A model generated the notes under the pieces. That model was not told where the DNA came from and searched no databases. It saw only the letters and a program-made list of their open reading frames with translations. 38,480 nucleotides of DNA from Batkoa obscura. Taxonomy: Eukaryota > Entomophthoromycota > Entomophthoromycetes > Entomophthorales > Batkoaceae. The DNA is taken from positions 1-38,480 of the forward strand of contig JASVEC010000165.1 of the NCBI GenBank assembly GCA_030770535.1, given 5' to 3'. Numbering within the stretch: the stretch's first letter is position 1; every line of letters begins with the position of its first letter. A program made the translations under genes and the position numbers. Of this stretch, positions 28,589 through 38,480 are shown in pieces.

Positions 28589-30432
28589 ATGCCTTCCAGT
28601 AATAATCCAGTAGATGATAATGGGAATGAATCCGATGCTTTATTAAACCCACCACCTTATGATCCTACACCATCAACAAATATAAGCTACGGTGCCACTC
28701 CCAACAGCAGCAAACCACGTTTAAGTAGCTATTTAGAGTCTGGGTCTTACCGTTCTAATCGTTCCAGTGGAGTATTAAGTGGACGTAGAGGAAGTCAACA
28801 TAGCGTCTCATCCGATATATTAAAGCCTACCATCTATGACAGTATCAACCAACATTTAGGTCAAAATCCAACCGTAATTCCATCCTACTCAGGGTACACA
28901 AGCTCCGAGATTGGACTTGGAGTCAATAATATTATTGATGTTGCAGAAAGCGCACCATTCATGGATATTGAACCTTCGGATATAACTTTTAAAAGGGTAG
29001 TTAATGAGTCTTATTTATTATCCAAATTAGCTATACCAATTGTTATCAGTTATGTTTTACAAAATATCATTCCATTAGCTTCAGTTTATTCATTAGGTCA
29101 TTTGGTAAGCTTTTATTATTATTACCATATGTTGTTTTTTATATGTTTTTTATCCAAAAGGGTCCTACAGAATTAGCTGCCTCCGCATTAAGTAATATGT
29201 TTGCTTCTGTTACTGGTTGGTCTGTAGCAATGGGTATGGCTACAGCTTTAGATACACTATGTTCTCAAGCTTTTACAGGGGCAAGAAATTTACATATAGT
29301 AGGTATCTATTTACAAAGAGGGATCTTGATCTCATTAACTCTCCTCATTCCCGTATCCTTCTTGTGGCTATATGCAGAGAACATATTATTATTATTAAAG
29401 CAAGATCCAGAGTTAGCTTATTATTGCGGTCGATATTTAAAGATCTTATTATTAGGAGCACCCCCATATATTGTTTTTGAATGCTTAAAGAAATTTTTAC
29501 AAGCTCAAGATATCATGACAGCTGCTACTTATATTCTCTTCTCCGTTATTCCAATCAATGTAGTATTAAATTTTTTATTAGTGTTTTATGAACCAACTAG
29601 ATTAGGTTTTGATGGTGCACCCTTAACTGTTGCATTAACTAATTGGTGTATGATGATCTTTGCTATTATCTATATAAGATTATTTAAAGGCTATCAAGCA
29701 TGGGGTGGATGGACAAAAGAAAGCTTAGATGGTTGGTATGAATTTTTGAAATTAGGAATTCCTGGAATTATTATGGTATGTGCTGAATGGTGGGCATTTG
29801 AGGTCATGGGGTTGGCAGCTTCATATTTAGGAAAAGCACCCCTTGCAGCACATGCAGTCTCATTAACTACATGTAATTTATTTTACATGGTACCTTTGGG
29901 ATTGAGTATAGCAGCTTCTAATCGAATGGGCAACCTTCTCGGAGATGCAACTAGCAATCGAGCTAAACTATGTGGGTTAGCAGCTTTATTATTAGCATTA
30001 CTATTTTCCATGATCAATTCTACTATCTTAGTTGTTTTCAGGGATTTCTGGGGTTATTTGTTTACGGACGATGAATCAGTAGCTTTATTAGCTAAATCTA
30101 TACTTCCAATTGCTGCTTTATTTCAAGTGTTTGATGGATTGAGTGGTGTATCTGGTGGCTTATTAAGAGGGCAAGGAAGACAGAAACTGGGTGCAATTGT
30201 TAATGTTATTGCTTATTATGGTTTATCATTACCCATTGGATTTTATTTAGCTTTTGGTTTAGGTTGGGGTGTTTATGGTTTATGGTGGGGATTAGCTATT
30301 GCTTTATTTCTATGTGCTTTAACTTTAGTATCTGCTATTTTATATACTAATTGGGAAGAGGAGGTTTTTAATTGTCAAGAAAGATTAAGGCAAGAGGAAA
30401 TGGACAGAATGAATGGACCAGAAATTGTTTAA
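28589..30432 (+). CDS. MATE-family transporter, paralog 1
   Basis: Multidrug and toxin extrusion (MATE) family antiporter, of the fungal Erc1/YDR338C type, exporting organic compounds in exchange for cations across the plasma or vacuolar membrane. Two exons, 28589-29104 and 29161-30432, with a 56-nt intron after SLGHL; 595 aa. A hydrophilic N-terminal tail of about 140 residues (Pro/Ser/Asn-rich) precedes the 12-helix core. Core signatures: the first helix pair around AIPIVISYVLQNIIPLASVY, then GPTELAASALSNMFASVTGW, MATALDTLCSQAFTGA (the conserved DTLCxQAxGA motif), PELAYYCGRYLK, the second-half motif APLAAHAV, and a later GLLRGQGRQKLGAIVNVIAY (conserved RGxGxQ). The exon junction restores GHLGPTELAA exactly. 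A shorter open frame inside exon 2 is only a shadow. It lies about 3.4 kb from a paralog on the same strand. Confidence 0.95.
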
Positions 30433-32189
30433 ATAATAGAACGATTTTATTTTATATTATATGTTTGGTTTTGTATTTTAGGTTCAAAGAAGTGTGCAAA
30501 TAATAATAATAACTCTTTTTAGTGAATAAATAAAGGTTAGGTTGATGAATTTAGTTTGAAGGAATGGTTTTTTAGCACTAGTTTATTAATATATTATTAA
30601 ACAAAAGGTATGCATTTTTACTAGAATATTACTTTATCAATATTAAATTAAATTATTTTACTTTTCAAATTCATTTAACTATTACTCTATTCATATACTT
30701 GATTAAGGATCAATTAGTTTTTAAAAAATGACAATGCATTGTATTCTTTATACCTGATAATAACATATAAATAGCTAATAAATCAAAGTATAGATCAATA
30801 TATTAACTTTTGACTACCTTATTATACTTTCAATATTATTTTATCAAATATTTATATTCTAAAATACATCTGATGTCTTATTTTAGTTTTGTTTGTTTAT
30901 TTATCCACTTTTTATATGGCAGAAAATTAAATTTATAAAAAAAATTTCAAAGAAACGCTCACATTAAGTTTAGTTTTATTTAATTTAATAAACAAAAAGA
31001 CAATATCAAAATAATAAAATAGAATAAGCGTAAACTAAATAAACTCGAAATAAATGCCTAAAACCCTTCAATAAAGATTCACTATTCCTGAATTATTTTT
31101 TTATAATATCAGTTTTTGTTAGATAAAATTTAAATAATCAAAATAAAAGTTGTACTTTAGTAGTAAATTATAATGAACCTAACACTATTATCTCATTACC
31201 GATATGTATTAATAATCCATTGATAATATACTAATAATATATCTAAAGCTATTTTGATCATTCAAATAAACCACTTTTTATCCATTCAATATATATAATA
31301 ACTTCAACCATCCATGAAAACTTAAAATAATAAAAAATGACATGATTATTTTTATAGTAAATAAAAATGCGATAAAGCATGGATTCATATATAAAAGTTT
31401 AACTTACTTTTAATTATCATGTTATTCTTGACACTCATAGTTTTTGTCATTTTTATTAATAAAACATCTGTTCAAATTATAAAAGATTGCTTTAATTAGG
31501 ATTAAGTCTACTATGAATATAAATAAAGACCCAGTTTGAAATATGAAAACTAACTTGGAGGTTAACGAGTTTAAATCAAAAAAACAAATTCACTTGAAAG
31601 TTGGCTCCTTTAGCGCATTTACACTATCGTCCCTTTCAACTTAGTTTTCCCTATTCTTTAAGTCACCATTTTCTTCTTTTACTGTTACTAATTCAAAGTG
31701 ACAGCCATTTGTTTTAAACGCCTATTTTTAAATAAAAATTTACTCTAATATTTAGCAAACTAGATCCTTTAATAATAATCTAATACCACATAGATCATTG
31801 ATTTAAGCACTACTTAGCATATAATTCTTTAAAATTGTAATACCCATATCCTTATCCTTATAATAATAACAGTCTATTACTTCAAAATTCAAGGTTTTTT
31901 AATCAACTTAAGATAAAGTGATAGTATAATCTTTATCACCATTCAAAGTATCACCATCAAAGTATCACCATCTATTACACATCATCCTTTAAACTTTTAA
32001 TAAGAACCTTCCTAACTTCAATTATAAAAGAATAATAATACCAGCAAATTGATTATTATTAATTTGGTTTAGTTTAAAGCTTTGCCTTACTATCTAAAAA
32101 GGCTGTTTAGTCATTTTTCATTCTTGATCTAATTCTAATTTCGGCAGGTGATAGTTTAATTATTTTTTTTATTATCTAGATTATAAATT
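30433..32189. other. long intergenic region, no gene seen
   Basis: About 1.75 kb of AT-rich sequence with no ORF, MITE copy or recognisable RNA. A 14-bp imperfect tandem duplication (CAAAGTATCACCAT) lies near 31947-31975. Confidence 0.5.
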
Positions 32190-32262
32190 GGGGAACTAGC
32201 TCAGATGGTAGAGCGCTCGCTTAGCATGCGAGAGGCACCGGGATCGATGCCCGGGTTCTCCA
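32190..32262 (+). tRNA. tRNA-Ala (anticodon AGC)
   Basis: 73-nt cloverleaf without intron. The acceptor arm is GGGGAAC paired with GTTCTCC (one G-U), discriminator A. The D-arm is in TAGCTCAGATGGTAGAGC. The anticodon arm is CTCGC-TTAGCAT-GCGAG with AGC. The T-arm is CCGGG-ATCGATG-CCCGG. A54 in the T loop is a known feature of eukaryotic tRNA-Ala. The internal A and B boxes are present. Confidence 0.97.
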
Positions 32263-32278
32263 CTTACTTAAGCGTCTC

Positions 32279-32284
32279 TATTTT
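32279..32284 (+). terminator. Pol III terminator of tRNA-Ala
   Basis: A T-run beginning about 17 bases after the tRNA 3' end (tattttta), the usual RNA polymerase III stop signal. Confidence 0.7.
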
Positions 32285-33850
32285 TAGATCTCAATTTGCT
32301 ATAACACACCTACTATCTATCATAACTTTTTTTCATTGTTTCAAATTAGTATTTATTAAATATTATCAAACCTTTTAACATGAGATTATTTTTATTAGAT
32401 GTTAAAACTGTTAATAAATTTAGTTATTATAATTTTTAAAATGAAAGATGAAGCAAATTAAAAAGTTTAAAATATTTTTAATGACATTAGTATCTTTTAT
32501 TGCACTCATTTTTTCAATAATAAAATCATTTAGCCTTATACCAATGTTTTAAATTTTTTAAATATAAATTAAAACCTATCAAAAAGGAGCTATTGAATTG
32601 CCAATTCTGTTCAAGTATCTTCCTTCTTGATAGCTCTTAATTAAACATACTCTTAAAAAAAATAAGGTGGTATATAATGGTGGTGGACGGATAGGATATA
32701 GCTATCGATTATAATTCATATTTTACATAACTAAAAGCCGGATTGTGTTTTTAAAACTATACACTCAGAATGGTGATTATCATAAGTAATATAATAACTA
32801 TGATTAGTTTACTAACTTCATTTATCCAACTGATTTAGATAATCTATTTTTTTTTTACTTTTATTTTTCCAAGGGTTTAAATGTTAATTTAATTTTAAAG
32901 GTGCAGCAAGAACCCTTTTAATTTGAATAAATATAGAATAAAATAATTATAAAAATAACTAATTGACTATACTTTACCATTTTATTTCATCTATTTAATT
33001 TAGTTAGTTTACACCAAGTTTCTCTTTTTCATAAGGGTCTTTACTATTTTATTAAGTTTTCATTTATTATTTTTTGTTAATTTACTAGTTTTGGTAAGAA
33101 TTAAACATGGAGTTTTTGTAGGTATTTCTTTAATATATTAGAAATCGGAAGTTGATTGAAGAGTCGAAATATTGAGTTAGAAGTCTAAGGTAGTCTATTA
33201 AATAAAACCGAAGTGAGTTTGTTATAGTGTAAATCGTTTTGAACCTGAGGCTGATATGATTGTATTAGTGATAGTATTTAGTTTTTTTACACAATAATAA
33301 TAATCAAAAGTTAAAAAATAAAGTATAATTAAAGTATTTCACCATTTTGTGGTTTATTTGGTTATCAAGAAAATTCAAGAATAAAATAATAAATCAAAAT
33401 TGTAAACTTTACTATCAAAACTTAAAAAAAGTAAATAGATGGCTTCTTGTAATTTAATGAATCTATTTCTACTACTCCCTACATGTTAACCTTCCGTTTT
33501 CTACTCCCATTTCGTTTTTTACACCCTCAACAATATAGATACTCAGATCAGTTGCATTGTAAAGCTTTGGAAAAATGAATGAAAAATAAAGTTGAGATAG
33601 TTTATGATTTTCTAACATCTTCTTTAAGCTATCAGGAACAATTGAAAATTAGCCTACTTAAATTCATTTAACTGATTAAAAGTTAATAATCTCCATAATA
33701 AACCTTATTTAATTAACTAAATAATCATTGACAATTAGCAATATATCGAATCTATCATCTCCATTGGCTGAATTCAATAAAAAACATCAGGATCCAAAGA
33801 ATACAATCTCTAATTTAAAAAATTCAAATATCTCAATTTTTATCCGTACC
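32285..33850. other. long intergenic region, no gene seen
   Basis: About 1.6 kb of AT-rich DNA between the tRNA and the second MATE gene. No ORF or repeat copy recognised; the last few hundred bases presumably hold the MATE promoter and leader. Confidence 0.5.
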
Positions 33851-35618
33851 ATGACACATTTGACAGTCTTAAATTACGGGTAATCTAAATCAACCATAAC
33901 AATATGAAAATACTATAAATACCAATCAAATTGATTTAAATTCCCTACTTGATTTCAATAATGTCCTGAAGAAAGCATTCCATCAACGAAACTCTTTGAC
34001 ACCAACCAAAAGCTACAAAACTACCATACAATTCATAATGCATCTTCAGATACTTTAGTCAATTTAGCTCAAGTAGAGTCCCCTCGATTTAACACAAAAA
34101 ATGATAAACTACAAGAAATAGATTTTGTTACTACTCCCGTATGGAACGATTATAAATCCGAGATGTACTATTTATTTACTACTGGTTTACCTGTTATTGT
34201 AGCTATGTTTTTGTCTTATGCTATGCCATTAGCTAATATCTTTTCAATTGGGCATTTGGTAAATTTCTATTCATTTCTAATGTTTATTGAAACTAATTAG
34301 TATTTCTTCTTTAGGGTACTAAACAACTTGGTGCTGCTGCTTTAAGTAATATGTTTGCAGCAATTACCGGTTGGTCTTTATCCATTGGTATGGCCACTGC
34401 TTTAGACACTCTTTGTTCCCAAGCTTTTACTGGTAGCAATAACCCTCATGCAGTAGGATTACATTTACAAAGAGGGATCCTAGTCTCTTTAACAATGTTT
34501 ATACCCATCAGTTTTGTTTGGTTAAATTCTGAAAAATTAATGTTACTTATTGGACAAGATCCAGAATTATCAAAGCTTTGTGGGGTTTATATGAAACATT
34601 TGTTATTTGGGGCACCTGCTTTTATGGCATTTGAGTGCTTAAAGAGATATTTTCAAGCACAGAGTAAGTTATTTTATAATATATATTATTTAATAGCAAT
34701 TAATTTTTATTTATAGAAATCATGCGTGCTCAAACTGATATTACCATAGCTGTATTACCTATTAATTTAATTTTGGTATATTTTTTAGTTATGAATGACT
34801 CTACCTCCCTTGGTTTTAAAGGTGCACCAATAGCTTCATCAATTACCTATTGGCTATGTTTAACCTTTGGCATCTTATATTCAAAATACATTAATGGTTC
34901 TCAGTGTTGGGGTGGATTCACTAAACAGGCTTTAACCGGATGGGGGCCATATATTAAATTAGGTGTACCTGGGATCTTACAATTATGTAGTGAATGGTGG
35001 GCCTTTGAAATTATGTCTTTAGCAGCTTCTTATTTAGGCACCAATGAGCTAGCTGCTCAATCTATTGTATTGTCTATTACTAATACCGTATGGTCAGTAC
35101 CAGTAGGCATGTCAATTGCTGCTAGTAATCGAATTGGGAATTTATTGGGTGCATCAATGCCTATTAAATCCAAACATACCAGTCGTTGTGCTTTGGTTTT
35201 AGCTTTAATTATGCCTTTTTTTAATTCGACGTTCTTATTGTTGTTTTCAAAAAAATTGAGTGAATTGTTTACGGATGATCAAAAGGTAATTGAAATTGTT
35301 CAAATCATTATTCCTGTTGCTGCTTTGTATCAAATTTTTGATAGTGTCTTTACAGTATCGAATGGTATCTTAAGAGGCCAAGGTAAACAAGCTATTGGAG
35401 CTATTGTGAACGTTATTGCCTTTTATATAATTGCTATACCTTTGGGATTATATGTGACTTTTCAATGGAATTTTGGAGTGTTGGGACTTTGGTTTGGTAC
35501 TTGTTTAGCTTTGTTAATTACGTCTTCGACATTGGGCTATGTTATCTTGACATGCGATTGGGAGTTAGAAGTTAATAATTGTAAAAATAGATTAAAAGAA
35601 TCGAAAACTTCTTTTTAG
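33851..35618 (+). CDS. MATE-family transporter, paralog 2
   Basis: Second MATE antiporter, similar throughout to paralog 1. Well-supported exons: about 33976-34258, 34315-34663 and 34717-35618. The best 5' model adds exon 33851-33879 (MTHLTVLNYG) with a 96-nt intron, giving 520 aa; this start is the least certain part. Signatures: GLPVIVAMFLSYAMPLANIF, GTKQLGAAALSNMFAAITGW, MATALDTLCSQAFTGS, PELSKLCGVYMKH, LGTNELAAQSIV and GILRGQGKQAIGAIVNVIAF. The intron after GHL is in the same place and phase, and the same length (56 nt), as in paralog 1. The intron within QAQ-K-IMRAQ (34664-34716) is absent from paralog 1. The N-terminal tail is shorter than in paralog 1. Tandem duplication of an ancestral transporter is the simplest origin. 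Confidence 0.9.
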
Positions 35619-36548
35619 ATCGTTAGATGCTATTAAAAGTTGATGATCATTGAATTCGTTAGAATTAAAAATAAAAGTTTGGTTTATTAAATTTGACATA
35701 TACTTAAGCTTTTTATTTATTATTTATTTAGTTTATGAAAATAATGATACTTTTATAGTGCTAAGTATCATCAAATAGACTCAGGCCTGTTATTAGCTAT
35801 AGAATTTGGTATATAATACAATAACATACTAATCTTTTTAAACAAAATTCTATTGTATTTTGTAAATGTTTAATCAACTTTAAGGTACTTCATAAAACTA
35901 TAAAGGTACACAAATCTGAATTTGGATTTTAAAATAATTCCATTTCAAATGAAACAACTTAATCTTTTAATGGTTGGGGCTGTTTTTTTTGGCTTCATTA
36001 CTTTTTCTCTTTTAAGTGCTATTTGAGCGGAAAATTTGTTAGTAGGAGATTCTTAAACATAAAAATACATCCCCATTTATTAGAGGATACAATAAATCCC
36101 ATTATTAATAAAATAATTGAACAAAACCATGACAAATAATTTTAGATAATGTGAAAACGATATTATCTATTAAAATAGTATTTAATAATTCTAATTATGA
36201 CTATTCACTTCGCGTTAGTATCTTACTTTAACATCCAAACTAAACTAAACTAAACTATTAACTACTATACTATAATGAAATAACTTAATTGAACTATAAA
36301 AATATAAAAGCAGTAACCCTGGAAATCCTATAAAAAATACTCTTCATTTTAAATAATTGAAGAATTATATCAATATAAACAACAATTCTTTTGGAAACCA
36401 ACATATTCATCATATACATTATCTCAACCATCATATTCAATTTTTGCACTCAATTAATCATAACTTATTCAGCTTCAAACATCAGCTTTTGCAAATCCAA
36501 AAACCTTAATTTCAGTCTAACGCAATAATTATTTCTTTAATATTCAGC
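35619..36548. other. intergenic with one MITE copy
   Basis: About 930 bp of AT-rich DNA with MITE copy 16 and a short TAAAC repeat (36236-36257). The end holds the NSRP1-like promoter and leader. No gene recognised. Confidence 0.5.
35976..36074 (+). mobile_element. GGGGATGT-family MITE, copy 16
   Basis: Ends GGGGCTGT and ACATCCCC and core TTAAGTGCTATTTGAGCGGA. The right flank is ATTT but the left flank is GGTT, so the duplication is eroded. The GGGGCTGT end matches the left end of the large transposon at 14571. Confidence 0.88.
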
Positions 36549-37791
36549 ATGCCATTTAGTAATTCCAAATTAAAATTTGGTCTCAATATCAAAAATAAAC
36601 CAGCCTTAGCCAAACCAGTTAAAAATTTATTACATGAAGAAGAAGAAGAGACAACTCCTTTAGAAGAAAAGCAAAAAGCGAATCAAGAGATCAAACGAGC
36701 TCAAGTGAAAGTGGGAAATTCAAAAAAAATTAGTTGAACAGGTCAAAGAAGCATTGGATGTAGATCCAACAGCATATGAATATGACGAGGTTTATGATCA
36801 AATGAAAGATAATGAAAAAAAATATTTAGATTTGATGAAGGGAACAGACGATAATAAAGTAAGGTTTTTTATATTTAGTTTAGCTTTTAAAAAGGAATGG
36901 ATTGATTGATTGATTTTAATTAGCCAAAATATATCCAAGGTTTATTAAAAACCGCAGAATTAAGGAAGAGAGATAGACTAAGAGCGGAAGGTCGATTAGT
37001 TGAAAAAGAAAAGGAAAGGGAAAGTGAACTTTATAAAGGAAAAGAAGAGTTTGTTACAACTGCGTAAGTTTATCATATTCTTTTGACTGTATACATATTA
37101 ATCGAATAATTAGTTATAAGCAACAGCAAGAAGAGCTCAAGAGGTTGGAGAAAGAAGATAATATTGAAGGTGAAATTCTAATTTTAATTATTTATATAAG
37201 TGTTGTTCAATTAATTCAATTATGAATCTAGATGATCAAAGTAAAGATGGTAATATGTTTCAATTTTATGAGAATTTATTATCTGCCAAAAGTCGACAAA
37301 TAGAAGCCGGAATTATTACTAAAGAGATTAAAAAAGAAGCAAATTCAACAACAACAAATCAATCAACAAAAGAAGATTTATTGGCCAAAGCCTTAAAAGA
37401 AGGCAAAAAAATAGAAATTAATGCCAATAATGAAGTCATTGATAAAAGACAATTATTATCCGCTGGTTTAAATATAGTCAGAAAAGATGTCAAAAGAGAT
37501 GATTCTATTTCTTATTATGATGAATTTATAATGAGAAAAAAGAAAGCAGAAGAAGAAAAAAGATTATTAGCTAAAAAAGCACAAGCTAATAGAATGAAGA
37601 AATTGTTAACGACTCAATTGGAAGAGAGCAAGATGCTGGAAGTAAAGAAAGGGGATGAGAAATTTGATAAATTGAAAGATACACTTAAAAGAAAGAATGA
37701 TGATGGGGCTGTGTTGGATGCAAAAGCTAGGTATTTATTGAGAAAGAAACAGAATCAAGAGAAGTTGGAGAATCAGGCAAAAACAGAATAA
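36549..37791 (+). CDS. NSRP1: NSRP1/CCDC55-like nuclear splicing regulator, with one frame break
   Basis: Homolog of nuclear speckle splicing regulatory protein 1 (DUF2040), a spliceosome-associated nuclear protein. Exons: 36549-36858, 36924-37063, 37114-37169 and 37232-37791, about 354 aa if one base is skipped. Visible: the N-terminal KLKFGLNIKNKPALAKP; DPTAYEYDEVYDQMKDNEKK (family hallmark DPTVYEYDSIYDEM); KPKYIQGLLKTAELRKRDRL (hallmark KPKYIxxLLKxAExRKxE); EEFVTTAYKQQQEELKRLEK; GNMFQFYENLL; and the C-terminal DAKARYLLRKKQNQEK. Highly charged coiled-coil composition. The reading frame breaks at an A8 run (36722-36729); a run of seven would join GNSKK to LVEQVKEAL smoothly. No normal intron repairs it. 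An assembly or sequencing indel is the likeliest cause; ribosomal or transcriptional slippage, or a null allele, is possible. Confidence 0.85.
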
Positions 37792-38094
37792 CATTATATT
37801 ATAGGTGAATGAAAATTGACTGATTTTAGTAGATACAGCTTGATGATATGTTATTGAGTATTAATAAAATTAAAGTTTTTTAATTAAGTCCTGAAATTGA
37901 TTTAATGAGAGTTTATTGATTACTACGGTCATTATAAGTTAACATAATAATAAACCTTTGAAGTTTTTTATTTATAAATTGATAATATATAGGGGTTATA
38001 AAGAGTTTTGAGAAAGTATTAACAACTCCCCGCAAATATCTCTAAATATTTTGAAATTTTGATGATTAATAAAACTTTATAAAGTCTTTCATAT

Positions 38095-38192
38095 GGAGAT
38101 GTTTTTTTGGCTTCATTACTTTTTCCACCTTTTAAGCGCTATTTGAGTGGAAAGTTTGTTAATAAAATTCTTAAATACAAAAATATATCCTC
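38095..38192 (+). mobile_element. GGGGATGT-family MITE, copy 17
   Basis: Ends GGAGATGT and ATATCCTC and core TTTAAGCGCTATTTGAGTGG, flanked by ATAT on both sides (38091-38094 and 38193-38196). Confidence 0.9.
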
Positions 38193-38238
38193 ATATGTTA
38201 AATTTTTAAATTCCTATTTTTTTAATAATATTAATATA

Positions 38239-38338
38239 TAATGATATATACTTTTTTGTTTGAGAATTTTACTAGCAGTTTTTCTGCTCACCAGTGCTTA
38301 AAAATGGAAAAAGTGATGAAATAAAAAAAGCACTCTCT
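38239..38338 (-). mobile_element. GGGGATGT-family MITE, copy 18 (degenerate)
   Basis: The reverse-oriented core GAGAATTTTACTAGCAG and AGTGCTTAAAAATGGAAAAA are clear, but both termini are eroded and the boundaries are approximate. Confidence 0.75.
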
Positions 38339-38480
38339 CCTTATATTATTTAATAAAACAAATTAATACTTTTTTAAAATCGCATAAATTGTTCTACTTT
38401 TTTAATTCATAAATTTTTTAAAACACCTGAAAGCAATATGATATATTTTTATTCTTTATTATTAAATAAATTCAATATTA

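Larger units (their letters stand above)
37792..38480. other. 3' intergenic end with two MITE copies
   Basis: AT-rich sequence after the NSRP1-like gene with MITE copies 17 and 18 in opposite orientations. No gene recognised. Confidence 0.5.

Noticed and set aside
32240-32256. A54 in the T loop of tRNA-Ala as a sign of a tRNA pseudogene
   Set aside because: This base is normal in eukaryotic tRNA-Ala(AGC), and all stems pair well.
1-38480. CRISPR array or bacterial operon features
   Set aside because: The dispersed ~97-bp repeats have inverted ends, both orientations, target duplications and irregular spacing, so they are MITEs; the genes have spliceosomal introns.

Overview
The window is eukaryotic and very AT-rich. 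It has short GT-AG introns (about 41-96 nt), a nuclear tRNA-Ala(AGC), and a gene set that points to a fungus: a Ras2/RasB-type small GTPase, the ER membrane complex subunit EMC10, a cAMP-receptor/Git3-like GPCR, two yeast Erc1-type MATE transporters, an NSRP1-like splicing factor and two fungal-type zinc alcohol dehydrogenases. Base composition and intron density suggest an early-diverging lineage (for example an entomophthoralean); that last step is inference only.

Layout. 1-5.8 kb: a single-exon hypothetical beta-rich protein (1991-2560), a Ras gene (3519-4397) and EMC10 (4894-5775), all on the plus strand. 5.8-20.3 kb is a repeat-rich accessory region. It holds an inverted pair of DJ-1/PfpI-family genes (a broken plus copy and an intact, probably secreted minus copy), two paralogous alcohol dehydrogenases about 7.2 kb apart on the minus strand, a cytochrome P450 pseudogene, and a complete-looking 2.45 kb DNA transposon with a 567-codon transposase ORF. 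20.5-22 kb holds a decayed second transposase copy split by an unrelated 456 bp insertion. 24-30.4 kb holds a GPCR, a kelch-repeat single-pass membrane protein and a MATE transporter. 30.4-38.5 kb holds a long gene-poor stretch with the tRNA gene, a second MATE transporter and the NSRP1-like gene.

Mobile DNA. At least 18 copies of one ~97 bp MITE family (ends GGGGATGT...ACATCCCC) are scattered through the non-coding DNA, most flanked by 4-bp A/T-rich target duplications (ATAT, AAAT, ATTT, GTAT). The large transposon also has GGGG(C/T)TGTC ends and a 4-bp GTAT duplication, and its right subterminal sequence resembles the MITE, so it or a relative is a candidate mobiliser. A separate mariner-like MITE (TA duplication, long inverted repeats) sits between the two DJ-1 copies.

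Striking points: (1) the Ras reading frame through switch I is restored neatly only if a 2-nt microexon is used; (2) the DJ-1 copies share a perfect 364-nt inverted repeat although the rest has diverged; (3) the two alcohol dehydrogenases share a perfect 204-nt block inside more diverged sequence; (4) the NSRP1-like gene has a one-base frame break at an A8 run. Spliced coordinates come from reading frames, splice dinucleotides and family conservation, not from transcript data.
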